Assembly: GCA_963575745.1 (NCBI GenBank)
Contig: CAUYUJ010014773.1
Location: forward strand, 87,501-132,500
Origin: Prorocentrum cordatum
Lineage: Eukaryota > Sar > Dinophyceae > Prorocentrales > Prorocentraceae
DNA length: 45,000 bases
Reading direction: 5' to 3'
Part shown: piece by piece, positions 11,344 through 21,151 of the stretch
Position numbering within the stretch: the first letter of the stretch is position 1
How the letters are laid out: each line of letters begins with the position of its first letter
Notes under the pieces: generated by a model
The model's input: only the letters and a program-made list of their open reading frames with translations
What the model was told of the DNA's origin: nothing
The model's database searches: none
Position numbers and translations under genes: made by a program

Positions 11344-11567
11344 GGACAAGCTAGGTGCGCTCGCGTCATATCTGACATCCTACCCCTCCCTCCCATCCCT
11401 TACCATGGCGCAGATCCCCTCTCTACTCGCACAGTCGGATGTCGAGCAGGGCAATGATCCCGAAAGGGTACGCGATGCATTGTAGAGCACGGCATGGCAT
11501 GGCGTAGAAGAGCACCGCAAAGCGTAGCATCAACCTAGCATTGCATTGCACGCCGTGGCATGGCACG

Positions 11568-11757
11568 GGAAATGACGCCAGCGCTGCAGCGGGAGCACGA
11601 GTCGAAACGAGCGGAAGCGCGGAAATGAGGCCAGCGCTGCAGCGGGAGCACGATTCGGAACGAGCGGAAGCGCGGAAATGAGGCCAGCGCTGCAGCGGGA
11701 GCACGATTCGGAACGAGCGGGGCCCGAAAATGAGGCCGGCGCCTCAGCGAGAGCAGC
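11568..11757. repeat. 53 bp minisatellite, about 3.5 copies
   Basis: Unit: GGAAATGAGGCCAGCGCTGC, AGCGGGAGCACGATTCGG, AACGAGCGGAAGCGC. Copies 2 and 3 are nearly identical; copies 1 and 4 diverge. Confidence 0.9.
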
Positions 11758-11894
11758 ATTTTGGAAAAAAATGCAAGCGAAAACCCAACTCCCGGGAAAC
11801 CTGCGTGTAAAAAAACAGGACGCGGGGGGGGGGGGGCGAACACTCCTAGCACGCAATCAGGGGAAGAGGGAGAGTAGTATTCATATTGAGTAAT

Positions 11895-12228
11895 TGTAGA
11901 GAGGAAGAGGAGGAGGAGGAGGAGGAGGAGGAGGAGGAGGAGGAGGAGGAGGAGGGAGGAGGAGGAGAGGAGGAGGAGGAGGAGGAGGAGGAGGGAGGAG
12001 GGAGGGAGGGAGGGAGGGAGGGAGAAGGAGGAGGAGGAGGAGGAGGAGGAGGAGGAGGAGGAGGAGGAGGAGGAGGAGGAGGAGGAGGAGAGGGAGGAGG
12101 AGAGAGGGAGGAGGAGAGAGGAGAGAGGAGAGGAGAGAGGAGGAGGACAGAGGGATGAGGAGAGAGGGAGGAGGAGGAGGAGGAGGAGGAGGAGGAGGAG
12201 GAGGAGGAGGAGGAGGAGGAGGAGGAGC
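11895..12228. repeat. (GGA)n polypurine tract, about 330 bp
   Basis: Nearly uninterrupted GGA with GGGA and GAGA variants. It abuts the 3' end (minus strand) of the LINE; on the LINE coding strand it reads (TCC)n. Confidence 0.95.
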
Positions 12229-12235
12229 GCCAGTA

Positions 12236-13050
12236 GCTTCAGCGAGTCGGTCGAGCTCAGCCTCGACGCCTCGGCCTGAGCCAGCTGTATGGCCTAGCCG
12301 CATTGGGCGGAGGGGGTAGAATCGAGCAATTGCTTGGCATTTTGGCCAATGCCGCTTTCAAAGCATCGAGCTGCTGCGGGAAAGTTAAAAGGGCGTCCGT
12401 CTTGATGCGAAGCCATCTCCTTGGCAACGTGGTAGATACAGAAACTGAGCGCCGTTGCTAAAATAGCATTCTCCCGGGTGAGGTCAAATGCCGGATATTG
12501 CGTAGGGAGACCAAGACCGAGGCGGAGAAGGGGACACGGCGAGACGACAGCACGAGGACGACAAACGAGGTGAGTGAGGCGGGGGCACTTTAGATAGTGT
12601 GCTATGCTATCGGGGCGCGAACATTCGAAAACACAGCTCCATTAAGTATCTGTAACGTGCATTCGGCCCGTGGTGGTCCATCCCCCCGAAATCGCCTTTA
12701 GGTACGGCCAGCGAGTGCTCGGAAGGGGCCCGGCGCAGGATTTCCCGCACCAGGTCCCATCGAACTCGCATGTTTCGGGGGGCAGGACAATCGAACCAGG
12801 ACCGCAGGCGCCGCCCAATTAGGAGCTCAAGCTTATCGGGATAGGCAAGACTGGCAAGGGTGCGCGCATAGAGGCCTTGCACCTTGGGCCGACGACCCTC
12901 CCGGGTGGCCTCGCGCACGGCGATTCGTGCACGGCGCTGGGCGAGGCGAAGCTGCACAGAAGAGAGGGGGGGTGCGACATCGGCATGGCGGAGCAAAGTT
13001 GCGCATAGTATTGGACAATCGCCTGGCGGCGCTGCCAGCACGGAGCACAC
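12236..13050 (-). pseudogene. LINE C-terminal region
   Basis: Two frames together. One covers 13050-12607 (WDLVREILRRAP, HGPNARYRYLMELCFRMF). A shift near 12.63 kb then gives CVFECSRPDSIAHYLKCP followed by DLTRENAILATALSFCIYHV. The C, C, H, C spacing resembles the C-terminal zinc-knuckle-like motif of many LINE ORF2 proteins. The frame ends near 12.30 kb, just before the polypurine tract. No RNase H is seen. Confidence 0.7.
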
Positions 13051-13069
13051 CAGCTACCCTGTACGAGGT

Positions 13070-14500
13070 CGACTGCTCCGAGGCCCCCGGCAGCACTCGA
13101 GGCCTCCGCGGCGTCCCTTAGACGGCGAAGGAGGGGGCCCCAGAGAGAGTCGAGCGTGAGTAAAGCGCCGCGCCAGGCACAAGCGAGGGCAGTAGACAGG
13201 AGCGAAGAAGGGACAGGGGAAGGGGACCAGGTGCCAAGAGAGAGGAACTCAGAGAGAGCGAAGGAGTTGGGAGGAAGGCGCAACGATTTGTGCAGGCCCC
13301 ACAGCTCTTTCTTCCGCATGGTGTCGCTAATGGGGTAGAACTGCGCCACATAAGACGTGCAGGACAGAACCGACGAGTTGTACAATCTGGCAGAGACGTC
13401 GGCGGAAGAGGCAAGAGCACCGAGCTCAATGCATCTGCTGCGCCACTTCATGGACGGGACAGCCCATTCATTATCGAGGGTCGCACCTGGTCCCTGTAGG
13501 GTTCCCAGATATTTAGCTTTAGGTGCGACCAGAAATTGAGACCAGCTGGGGGCACACAAAGAGAGCTCAGCCTGGACAACGGATTCGACCTCATCTGTAA
13601 GGTCAGCCCACAGTGGAACGATGACGCACTTGACGGCCTGCAGAGATAATGCCGCAACCTGCCGCAGCCGGAGAAAATGGGGCTCAAGGACTCGAACCGT
13701 CTGCAAGGCGCGGAGGACCGTGCCGATGTCATCCGCGCAGGCTCCGAAGGAACCAAGCTGGTGAGTGGGAAGCTCCCGAGAGAGGAGGCGAGGGAAGGGG
13801 TCGAGCCCAAGCGCCCACAACGTGCCACTGAGAGGGCATCCCTGGGCAACGCCCGAGAGGATTTGGATCTCACTCGCGCGTTCGCCTCCTACTTTGACAT
13901 ATCCTACCATGCTGGAGTACAATCCGGCAATCGCATGCCTGCATCCGAGAGGAATTTTGAAACGCTCCAACACTTTGCTCAGGTAAGTTCTGTTCAGGCT
14001 CGCGAGAGCCGACGAGAAATCAAAGCTAATAAAAACTGGATGGTTCGCCACGGCCCCGGGACCCATTGAAGCGATCCGGCATTCTGTGTCCATGACAAGG
14101 ATGTGTTTGATGAAATTCCGCCCCGAGATGAAGCCTTGCTGGACCTCGTCGGTGGCGCGCTCGGCCACGCGCTTGAGATTCCAGTTGATGGCCGAGGCGA
14201 TGGCCTTCGAGTCCTGGCTATTGAGGCTCAGCGGCCTGGTCTGGTGAGGCTGGCGAACGCAGTCCACTAAGTCGCTGCGGCCCTCCTCGGGCGAGCCCTT
14301 CGGCAGACATGCGAAGTCGCTGGCATTCAGGCCGGGCGCCATGACCGTGCCCTCGAACAGCTTCAGCATCACCGGGTAAACGTGATCCATTGCGCGCGGG
14401 CGTGGGAGCCGCGCCTCCACCGGTAGCCCGCCAGGCCCTGGTGCTGACCGCCTTGCCCGACGAAAAGCGGCGCGCATCTGCTCCAAGCTGGGGTCGCGAG
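13070..14500 (-). pseudogene. LINE reverse transcriptase domain
   Basis: Single open frame on the minus strand. Visible RT blocks in order: SAPGPGGLPVEA (about 14.44 kb), TRPLSLNSQDSKAIASAIN, QQGFISGRNFIKHI, motif A FISFDFSSALASL with Asp at 14021, motif B AQGCPLSGTLWAL near 13.84 kb, and motif C FGACADDIG near 13.74 kb. The two catalytic Asp of motif C are kept, but the position usually held by Tyr is Cys. A thumb-like region with AKYLGTLQG follows. The product would copy element RNA at the nicked target. Confidence 0.9.
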
Positions 14501-15422
14501 GTCCACGAGGGGCATGCTGGGCATCGCGCTGTCGAGGAACTCGTCGAGGGCAGATGCATCGCACTCGGCGCCCAGGAAGACAGGGGCCCAATACTTCAAG
14601 AGGGCGTCGGCGATGCCACCGGGTTGCCGGGCGACGGGGCCGTCGGGGCCGCCAGAGTGGAGCTGCAGGCCGTTCAGAACGAGGCGCTTGCGGAAGGGGG
14701 CCCACAGGGCTGCGCGCCTGCGCGCCAACGCCTCCAAGCGCTGTAGCACGTCAGCACGCTCGGGGCTCTCGTTCTGCTTGACTCTCCAAGCGGCCAGCTG
14801 GACCTGGCGCTCATGCCAGCGACGATTGAGGTCATGATACTCGTGCTCGAAGCTGGTCGCGTCGACGAGGCGGACGATGGCGGAGTTTTCGATCACCTCG
14901 AGGTCGTCGACCAAGCTCCGTGTTGCGAATGAGGTTCAGAGCGGTCCAGCGGTCCTGACGCCACACCGCTCGTGCAATACTCCGCACGATGAGCCTCCGA
15001 GCCTCGAGCGTCTCGGGGGAGCCCATCTCCGTGCCCAGGGGGAGCTTGGAGAGTGCGTTCTGGGTGAGCCGGGCTGCCTCCTTCATCATGCGTTTCGTCT
15101 CCGAAAGCCGCTGTTCGGGGGGAAGGGTGACCAGGTCCAGGGCGTCCATCAAGGTGCCCAGCGTCGCGGCGTACATTGGGGACTTGAAGATGTGCTTGGG
15201 TATGCTCTGCGCGTCGCGCTCGATGGCAATCCGCGGTCGTATGCGCAAGACCGCGGCCGCATGATCACTCAGGCGCCAGTCGGCGTAGTTGGCGGCCTCG
15301 CGGTGCACCTCGAAGTCGCAGATAAGCTGCTCGAGGTACTGGGGGGGCAAGGAGACGAAAGCCCGGTCGATGCAGGTAGCCGTCTCAGTCGCCCTCGAGT
15401 AGCGAGTTGGCATCTCGCTCAT
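14369..15422 (-). pseudogene. LINE linker between endonuclease and RT
   Basis: Two frames. 15422-14900 carries the last endonuclease block, LSDHAAAVLRIRP (about 15272-15235), then a helical region. 14914-14480 continues with HEYHDLNRRWHERQVQLAAW and GGIADALLKYWAPVF. Shifts at about 15.42, 14.90 and 14.49 kb connect these to the endonuclease and RT. The SDH triplet is the C-terminal catalytic block of the EEP endonuclease fold. Confidence 0.75.
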
Positions 15423-16075
15423 GGTCTCTCAACCATTTGGTCGTCGAACATGTCTTGCCACTGCCGAGGGTGTTGTCTGTGTCGCGTAGCCGTGCTGGTG
15501 GCCTGTCCGGCCTCGGGTCGGACGTAGGAGGCGGTGGCGGCGGCGTTCAAGTTGAAGTCCCCAATGGCGACGAAGGTGCGATCCTCGACCAGCTCGGCAG
15601 CCCAGCGTGCGGCCGAGTGCCATGCGCACGCGGTCCGCGCCAGCTGCTGCTGGGAGAAGTCGAAATTGTGGACATTCATGATGCGTAAAGCCATTCCCGT
15701 GGTAGGGTGCGTAATGTGTACCAGTTGAACCCGCCCTGGAACGATGAGATCCTGCCATTGCTGCGGGCGGTCAGCAGGAGGCACAACGGCGATGGCATCT
15801 GCGCGCGAAAGCGGGACTAAGACCGCCACACCGCCAAAGCCTGCAGGTGAGCCGTCGTCTCGCAGGGGGGCCGCCGAGAAGTGGATGTGGTAGCTCGATG
15901 TGAATTGCTTCAGTGTCTCCTCCAGAAGTTGACGAGAACCTCGAACTTCTTGCAGACAAATGATAGCTTGCTGTCTGAAGAAGGGTGCGAGGTGACGAAA
16001 TTTCTTCATGCGACGGGGTTTGCTAGAGCAGAGGAGCGATCCAGCATTCCAAGAGATAGTCTGGAGACCAACGGA
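15419..16075 (-). pseudogene. LINE apurinic/apyrimidinic endonuclease domain
   Basis: Endonuclease/exonuclease/phosphatase family domain that nicks target DNA to prime reverse transcription. Visible blocks are ISWNAGSLL (catalytic Asn), ICLQEVRG (catalytic Glu), FGGVAVLVP, LRIMNVHNFDF and FVAIGDFNLN (Asp/Asn). The final SDH block is displaced into another frame at about 15.27 kb by a frameshift near 15.42 kb. The active-site set is therefore complete across the break. Confidence 0.88.
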
Positions 16076-16121
16076 AGCAGTAGAGGCTGCCGGTGCGATG
16101 GCCCAGGGGCGCCAGCGATCG

Positions 16122-16760
16122 TCAAAGAGGCCATCCAGAAGTATCAGCACCGCCAGGTTGGGCGAATAGGTTGGCGAACTGCGTGCGGTACTTGACGTGG
16201 TCCAGTCCGAAGTTCTGAATCGTGTGCGGGTTCCAGATGATCTGCGTGGGCTCGTCCATGGCGCTAACCTGGAGCTCGCAAATGGGGACGGCCTCTGCGG
16301 AGATGGTACCCTTGCTGCGGTTGACCTTCCAGTTGAGATCAGGGCGATCCGTGGCCAGGATGGTGTGAAGCTCCTTGGACTGAATTTCACGACGAACATC
16401 CTTTGGCGATTTAGCTCCACTGACGTAGAGTGGCTGGGGTTGGCCAGCAGCGTTGTTGACGTGGAGATCGCGCCAGCGGCCGCCCACCTTAAGGTTGCGA
16501 GTGAGTGCCAGTGCGCGCGCAGGAGCCTCCGCACCTCCAGCGATCTGGATGTTGAAGCGCTTGTTCGGGGCGTCATTGCCGATGACCGAGAGGCAGGCGA
16601 TGTCGACCCCGGCGTCGCGGAACCAAGGCGTGAGAGCGGTCTTGAGCTCGGACATCGTGAACGTCGACGGTGAGCCGCACGAGAAAACCGTGGGCTCGGG
16701 CGGGCGATCCCACTCCGCGAGCTGCTGGAGCGAGAAGGCGGGGATCTTGGACTCAGCCAT
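16122..16760 (-). pseudogene. LINE ORF1-like second region
   Basis: A 212-codon open frame starting MAESKIPAFSLQQLAEW and containing FTMSELKTALTPWF, NDAPNKRFNIQIAG and DRPDLNWKVNRSKG. I do not recognise a named domain. It overlaps the end of the upstream coiled-coil frame by about 15 bp, so it could be a separate cistron or the continuation of ORF1 after a frameshift. It has the size and position of a nucleic-acid-binding ORF1 C-terminal domain, but that is inference. Confidence 0.5.
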
Positions 16761-17449
16761 CGAGAGAAGCTACTCCATCTTTTGACGGATTCCTTGATAT
16801 GTTTCTGCTCTTTTTCAAGCTTGTTGGATTGCTCGCGGTAGACGTGGAGCTCCCTCTCGAGTTCCGAGTGTTTCTGGTGTACTGGTGCCAGTTGCGATTG
16901 CATGGACTGGATGATGCCCGCCTGTAGCGAGCCCTGCATAGACTCGAGGCTGGACGTGACCATCGTCGACAGAGAGGCCGATAGATTGGCCTCGATGGAG
17001 ACCTGGGCCGCACCGAACTGGTTGGCCACGAGGCGTTGGATCTGATCCTCGAGCGTCGTCGGAGTGTCCGTGCCGCTGATGGGCGTGCCAGCGGCGGGAG
17101 CGACATCGGCGGCGGAGGCAGCAGGGCCAGCGGCGTCTGCGGCGGCAGCACCGGGTGCGGGGGCGCCTCCGGCCCATGGGTCCCTGGCCCCCAGGGGGTC
17201 GGCTCCACGAGGATCTGCCCGAGGCTCGGCGCGGCGCCCGTCACCACGACGATCGCGGCCCCGTTCACCACCTCGGCGCACGTCAGGTCCACCTCCAAGG
17301 CGCTCGTCACGGCGTTGACGCTGGCGTGGTGGCCGACGCTGCGAGAGCGAGCCGCCGCTGCGGCTGTGGCTGTGGCTGGCAGCACCGCCGTCACTACGGC
17401 CGCTGTCAGAAGAGCCGTCCATCGCATGCGGGTTCTCCAGCAGGAGCAC
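16745..17449 (-). pseudogene. LINE ORF1-like N-terminal region with coiled coil
   Basis: Starts at the ATG at 17449 (MLLLENPHAMDGSS). A Ser/Arg/Asp/Gly-rich basic segment and an Ala/Pro-rich segment are followed by a predicted coiled coil (SELERELHVYREQSNKLEKE, about 16.80-16.87 kb). Beyond about 16745 the frame becomes a shadow of the next one. Oligomerising coiled coils are typical of LINE ORF1 proteins. Confidence 0.55.
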
Positions 17450-17637
17450 TCAGGAGTTTGCTGGCCGAGCGTGGGGCGGACCACGCTGGACCTCTGCCTG
17501 GGGCGGCAGGTGAAGAAGAAAAAAGTGGAAGGAAGAGGTCGACCTAAGCAGTATGCAAGAGAGCTTGAGCGCTCAAACGTTACGAAGGCCAGTTTGGCCC
17601 TCAGTCGGAATCTAGGTACGATGTACCGTTCATCCGA

Positions 17638-17658
17638 CTTGAGCCAAAATGGCTACGG
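17638..17658 (-). other. Exact DinoSL (spliced leader) relic
   Basis: The minus strand reads CCGTAGCCATTTTGGCTCAA followed by G, identical over 21 bases to the conserved dinoflagellate trans-spliced leader. No splice-donor SL-gene context (SL followed by GT) is present: the next bases are TCGGATG. It is therefore a copy of an already trans-spliced mRNA end, not an SL RNA gene. It marks the 5' end of the LINE. Confidence 0.92.
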
Positions 17659-17700
17659 AAGAGGAGGAGGAGGAGGAGGAGGAGGAGGAGGAGGAGGAGG
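17659..17700. repeat. (GGA)n tract next to the LINE 5' end
   Basis: Short GGA microsatellite immediately outside the DinoSL relic, in the same strand orientation as the tract at the LINE 3' end. Confidence 0.9.
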
Positions 17701-17837
17701 ACTCTATCCATGCCTCCCTCCCTCCCTCTCTCGCTCCCCCTGCGCTTGACCCTCCCCGCCCGCGCTCTCCTGATCCTCCCGATCCTACCGAGCATCCGCG
17801 CAGACCTCCAGCGTCACGAAGGAGTTGGGGTGCCCAG

Positions 17838-18024
17838 GGTCTTTAGTGGGCGAAGAACGGTATACAATAAGCTTTTCCGTCGCTGGGGGCGCTGCCCCAG
17901 GGCGGCTGGAAAATTTATATCTTGACGTGCCACCGTAAGGGTATAAACTTTCTAGCCGCCCTGGGGCAAACGCCCCCGACAACGAAAAACATGGTTTTAT
18001 ACCGTTCTTCGCCCGTTAAGGTCT
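17838..18024. mobile_element. Foldback (MITE-like) element, family D, with target duplication
   Basis: The element proper is 17843-18019. Its terminal inverted repeats of about 70 bp are TTAGTGGGCGAAGAACGGTA on the left and TTAACGGGCGAAGAACGGTA as the reverse complement of the right end, continuing through CGGGGGCG/TGGGGGCG and GCCCCAGGGCGGCT. It is flanked by GGTCT on both sides (17838-17842 and 18020-18024), a likely 5 bp target-site duplication. No coding capacity, 177 bp. Confidence 0.85.
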
Positions 18025-19435
18025 GGAGCTCGCTCGGCCCCATCGTGCAGTGCAGCCCATGCCAGGAGTCAGAGGCCTTGGAACGATCGAGCCAAGACCT
18101 GGCAGCGCGCAAAACGGGGGAGGGAGGGGGGCGGTCTTCTGAGAAAACCTCCGCCTTGTCAGGGCGTGGGGTGCACGGCTCGACGGAGGCCCTGCACCCT
18201 CGTGCGCGCCGCCGAAGTACGAGGTGCTTTCGGGCGCCAGGTGGCTCGGCAGGCCGCGAATCTCCTCAGGAGCGCCTGCTAGGAGGGTTGACCATTTATT
18301 CTCATGCGCCGCCTCCCGTGCCAGGGGAAGAATCCGTGCCAGCGCCCCCAGGTGGCCCCAAGAACGTGGTAGCTGTTCATCCGAATTTGTCGTTATCTCT
18401 CCCTCGGCCTCGTCGTCTGCTATCGTCGGCCTGCAAGGCTCCACCTACAGCGGGTGCGACTATGCTTCGAGGATGGTTCCAACTACAGCCATCGTGCTAC
18501 CATAAGAAACGCAAGATGAAGAACGAATAGGCTCTTCTGGCCACGGCGGGCCTAGGCCACAAACAAACAAGTCCCACGGCATCAATCTGAGGAGCGGCCC
18601 GAAAACCCGTGCCCCTCCTGAACCGAAAGCGGTCCTTATTTCAGCGCCTTGACTGTAGACTGGGAACCACGGTCGTGCACGGCGACAACTAACCGAAAAC
18701 CGCCTGAATCGACAGCGAAACCGAAACATACCAATTTAATATGCCGAAAGCAGCCCAGACGGGCGCAACGACGCGGCATCGACAGAAAAACCGACCGCAC
18801 CGAACCGACCGAACGCAACCGACTGCGACGCAACCGAACCGTGACCACCTTTGGGGACCAACGTTTTCTTGGGGGTTGCACGGGGCTTCCCGCTGCAGAC
18901 TCGCTCGATGGGGATTCCACGGCCAGCAGACCCCCGCGACCCCTGAGCCCGCGTGGATGAGCTGCACCTACACAGACGCACCATCAAGGATTCCCCTATC
19001 CACTGTCATGTGTTCTGGAGTCTCGTCTTCCCCTACATCTCCCATATGTTTCCAGACGGTTGAGGTAACAAATCAGCAACACTTCCCCCCCACAATGTTA
19101 CGCAGCACCGCTCGGACACTCAAGCTCGGAAGATCCGAAACCAACATTGCATTCGGGGGGAGGGGAGGAGGACTCCAAACCACATGCTACGCATGAGTGT
19201 TGGTCGATGGCTTCCAACACCTGCATGTCCATGGGAACATCCACGTTTGCTTGTGTCTGTGCCTATTCGGCCACACGCAAGAATGAACCTGGGTAAGAGT
19301 GACCTTTGAGGCGCGGCTTTTCGCAGGCCGCGGGGGGCCAACACAGGTGCGCAGGACGCCACTGCCGCCTTGCGTTCGGCGATCGGGGGACCCCACTGGG
19401 CCCGCACCAAGGGTAACTCCAGCGAAAGGTCACTC
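18025..19435. other. Gene-free interval
   Basis: No supported gene. A degenerate ACCGA/CCGAAC short repeat occupies about 18690-18850. Open frames on both strands have no recognisable domain. Confidence 0.5.
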
Positions 19436-19439
19436 ACCA

Positions 19440-19632
19440 GGGGAACGAAGAATGACATGAACATCATAACTCGGAAGTCCGCGCGGATTTCTCGGATCGG
19501 TGTTGGACCCCCCTCCCTGGCGCGCGGAGCGCGCCAAGGGCGGCGCCGGAAGCTCGGCCAGGGGGCCCAGCGCCAATCCGAGAATCCGCGCGGACCTCCG
19601 AGTTATTATGTTTATGTTATTCTTCGTTCCTC
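19440..19632. mobile_element. Foldback (MITE-like) element, family A, copy 2
   Basis: Terminal inverted repeats of about 65 bp with few mismatches: the left arm has GGAACGAAGAATGACATGAA, CATAACTCGGAAGTCCGCGCG and GATTTCTCGGATCGG, and the right arm mirrors it, ending ATTCTTCGTTCC. The core shares CCCTGGCGCGCGGAGCGCGC and CAAGGGCGGCGC with copy 1 at 2.1 kb. No clear target duplication. Confidence 0.85.
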
Positions 19633-20184
19633 TACTTACAATAGGAGCCCCTCCACAAGAAACCGTCCACAAGAGACCCAACCCTGAAACCCCAGGGCGT
19701 CCATGGACTTTTGGTGTGGGAGCGTTGCGCTTTCCATCGCAAAACCATCGAAACCCAAGAAACCCAGGGCATCCTGGAGGCAAGCAGGGTGTTTCTTGGC
19801 ATGGGCCCCCACTGCACCCCAAGACACCACACGAACGAACGAACGACGCGCTCCATCGGCAACGGAGGCCGTCCCGAGACGGGCAGCGCGGTGGCGCCTC
19901 AGCGCGTTCTGACCAGGATTTCGAAGCGAATCCAGCGGTGGCGACGAGGGCCTCGCAGGAGGCGCAGAGAGGGGAAAACGAGGGATGGGTAGAGGCATGG
20001 GTACCTCTTCCTTCACTGCTTGCGTCCAGCCGACCCTGTCTTCTCCTCCTCCTCCCAGCCCCACGGCCTGCCTTTCCCGCCGCGCTGGCCTGCGCCTGTC
20101 TGCGAGCCCCCGCGCGGCCCCCCTCCCCCCGGGAGAGAAGGGACGGCCCTCCCGCCCGGGCCGCGGGGCGCGGGTAGGAGCCCC
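19633..20184. other. Gene-free interval
   Basis: GC-rich DNA without a supported gene or repeat array. Confidence 0.45.
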
Positions 20185-20319
20185 CATGCGAGCCCTACCC
20201 CCGCCCCCCATGATTGCTAAGGGGGAAGGTGGGGGTTCGCTTCGTTCGGGGCCTCCCGGACGAAGTGAGCCCCACCTCCCCCCCTGAAAAATCGTGAGGG
20301 CGGGGGTAGGGCTCACATG
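20185..20319. mobile_element. Foldback element, family E
   Basis: Almost fully palindromic: CGAGCCCTACCCCCGCCC at the left is mirrored by GGGCGGGGGTAGGGCTCA at the right. Pairing continues inwards through AAGGTGGGGGTTCGCTTCGT to the centre near 20250. CATG on both sides (20185-20188 and 20316-20319) may be a 4 bp target duplication. Confidence 0.7.
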
Positions 20320-20560
20320 TGGCCACCGAGGGCCGGGGGGCGCGAGCATCCTCGCAGCCTCTGCAAGGGGGGGGCCCTTCTCCAGAAGGCTTCGCCCCAA
20401 AGCCGTTCAGAGTGGATCCTCGGGCCCCTCCCGAGGTCCGTCCTGGCCGGCTTTCCGAAATGCGCTCCGTCGTGGCGACGAGGAACCTCTGGCAACGCCC
20501 GAAGGCCTCCGGAACGAGGACGTCGACGTCGACGTCTTTGGCCCCCCTGCACGTTGGACA

Positions 20561-20700
20561 AGCGCGTTCCACTACTCGCAGAGTGACTACTCGCAAACGG
20601 CCTGGATCCCCCGCGGGGAACTTACGCTACATTGCATAGAGGAAGACATGTTTGTTTCGGACGTTTGCGAGTAGGCACTTTGCGAGTGGTGGGACGCGCT
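20561..20700. mobile_element. Foldback element, family F
   Basis: Left arm 20561-20598 (AGCGCGTTCCACTACTCGC, AGAGTGACTACTCGCAAACG) pairs with right arm 20662-20700 with about five mismatches in 39, around a 63 bp spacer. No ORF. Confidence 0.7.
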
Positions 20701-21151
20701 CGGTCACAGGTGGCTTGGCTCCTCCGCGCCCCCTCTCCCGCTCACTGCCAGACCTGCCTCAGAAGTCCTCCCAGTGGCGTCCCGCCCGCCGAGGAAGGCC
20801 CGAGGGCCCCGGCTCAGCTGGCGGACGCCGCGGTGGCGCTGGCCTGCTTGGAGCCCCGCGGGGGCCGGTCCGCGCGCCGCCGCCACCGTGAGGAGCACGC
20901 TCGTGGGCTGGCCCGCCGGGGAAGTCGCGGTCGGCAGCTGCGAAGGGTGCGGCTTGCAGAGGGTGTGGCTTGAAACCAACGCTTGGGGGGGGGGCGGGCG
21001 AGGACCTCGACAGAGATCTCTGCCGCGCCCCGACGGGGGCTCATTCAACCTCTGGCGCAGCGTGGTGACGCCTGAGCCCCAGCGGCGCCGATCGAAAGCA
21101 ACACCCCAACGCAATCACCCCCACACTGTAGTCGCCGACACGGGCACGGGG
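20701..21151. other. Interval downstream of the methyltransferase gene
   Basis: GC-rich 3' flank of the minus-strand methyltransferase. No repeat array or second gene recognised. Confidence 0.45.

Larger units (their letters stand above)
12236..17658 (-). mobile_element. Non-LTR retrotransposon (LINE), full length but frameshifted, with DinoSL at its 5' end
   Basis: Read on the minus strand, the order is: DinoSL sequence (17658-17638), short leader, coiled-coil ORF1-like region, a second ORF1-like region, apurinic endonuclease, a linker, reverse transcriptase, and a C-terminal domain with a CxxC...HxxxC motif. This is the architecture of an EN-RT LINE. The reading frame changes at about 16.75, 16.11, 15.42, 14.90, 14.49, 13.07 and 12.63 kb. 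ORF1/ORF2 boundaries may account for the first one or two; the others are lesions. The element lies between (GGA)n tracts at 11895-12228 and 17659-17700. The catalytic residues of EN are intact and RT motif C reads CADD. The copy is probably dead. Family level (RTE, L1, I, R2-like) was not determined. Confidence 0.9.

Noticed and set aside
10380-11485. Overlapping ORFs of 338, 273 and 164 codons
   Set aside because: They overlap minisatellites, a half foldback element and (GGA)n tracts; no conserved domain.
17638-17658. An SL RNA gene
   Set aside because: The leader is not followed by a GT splice donor or Sm-site region; it runs into retroelement sequence instead.
19500-20400. ORFs of 225 (plus) and 254 (minus) codons
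   Set aside because: Both strands are open in GC-rich DNA, including foldback elements; no domain found.
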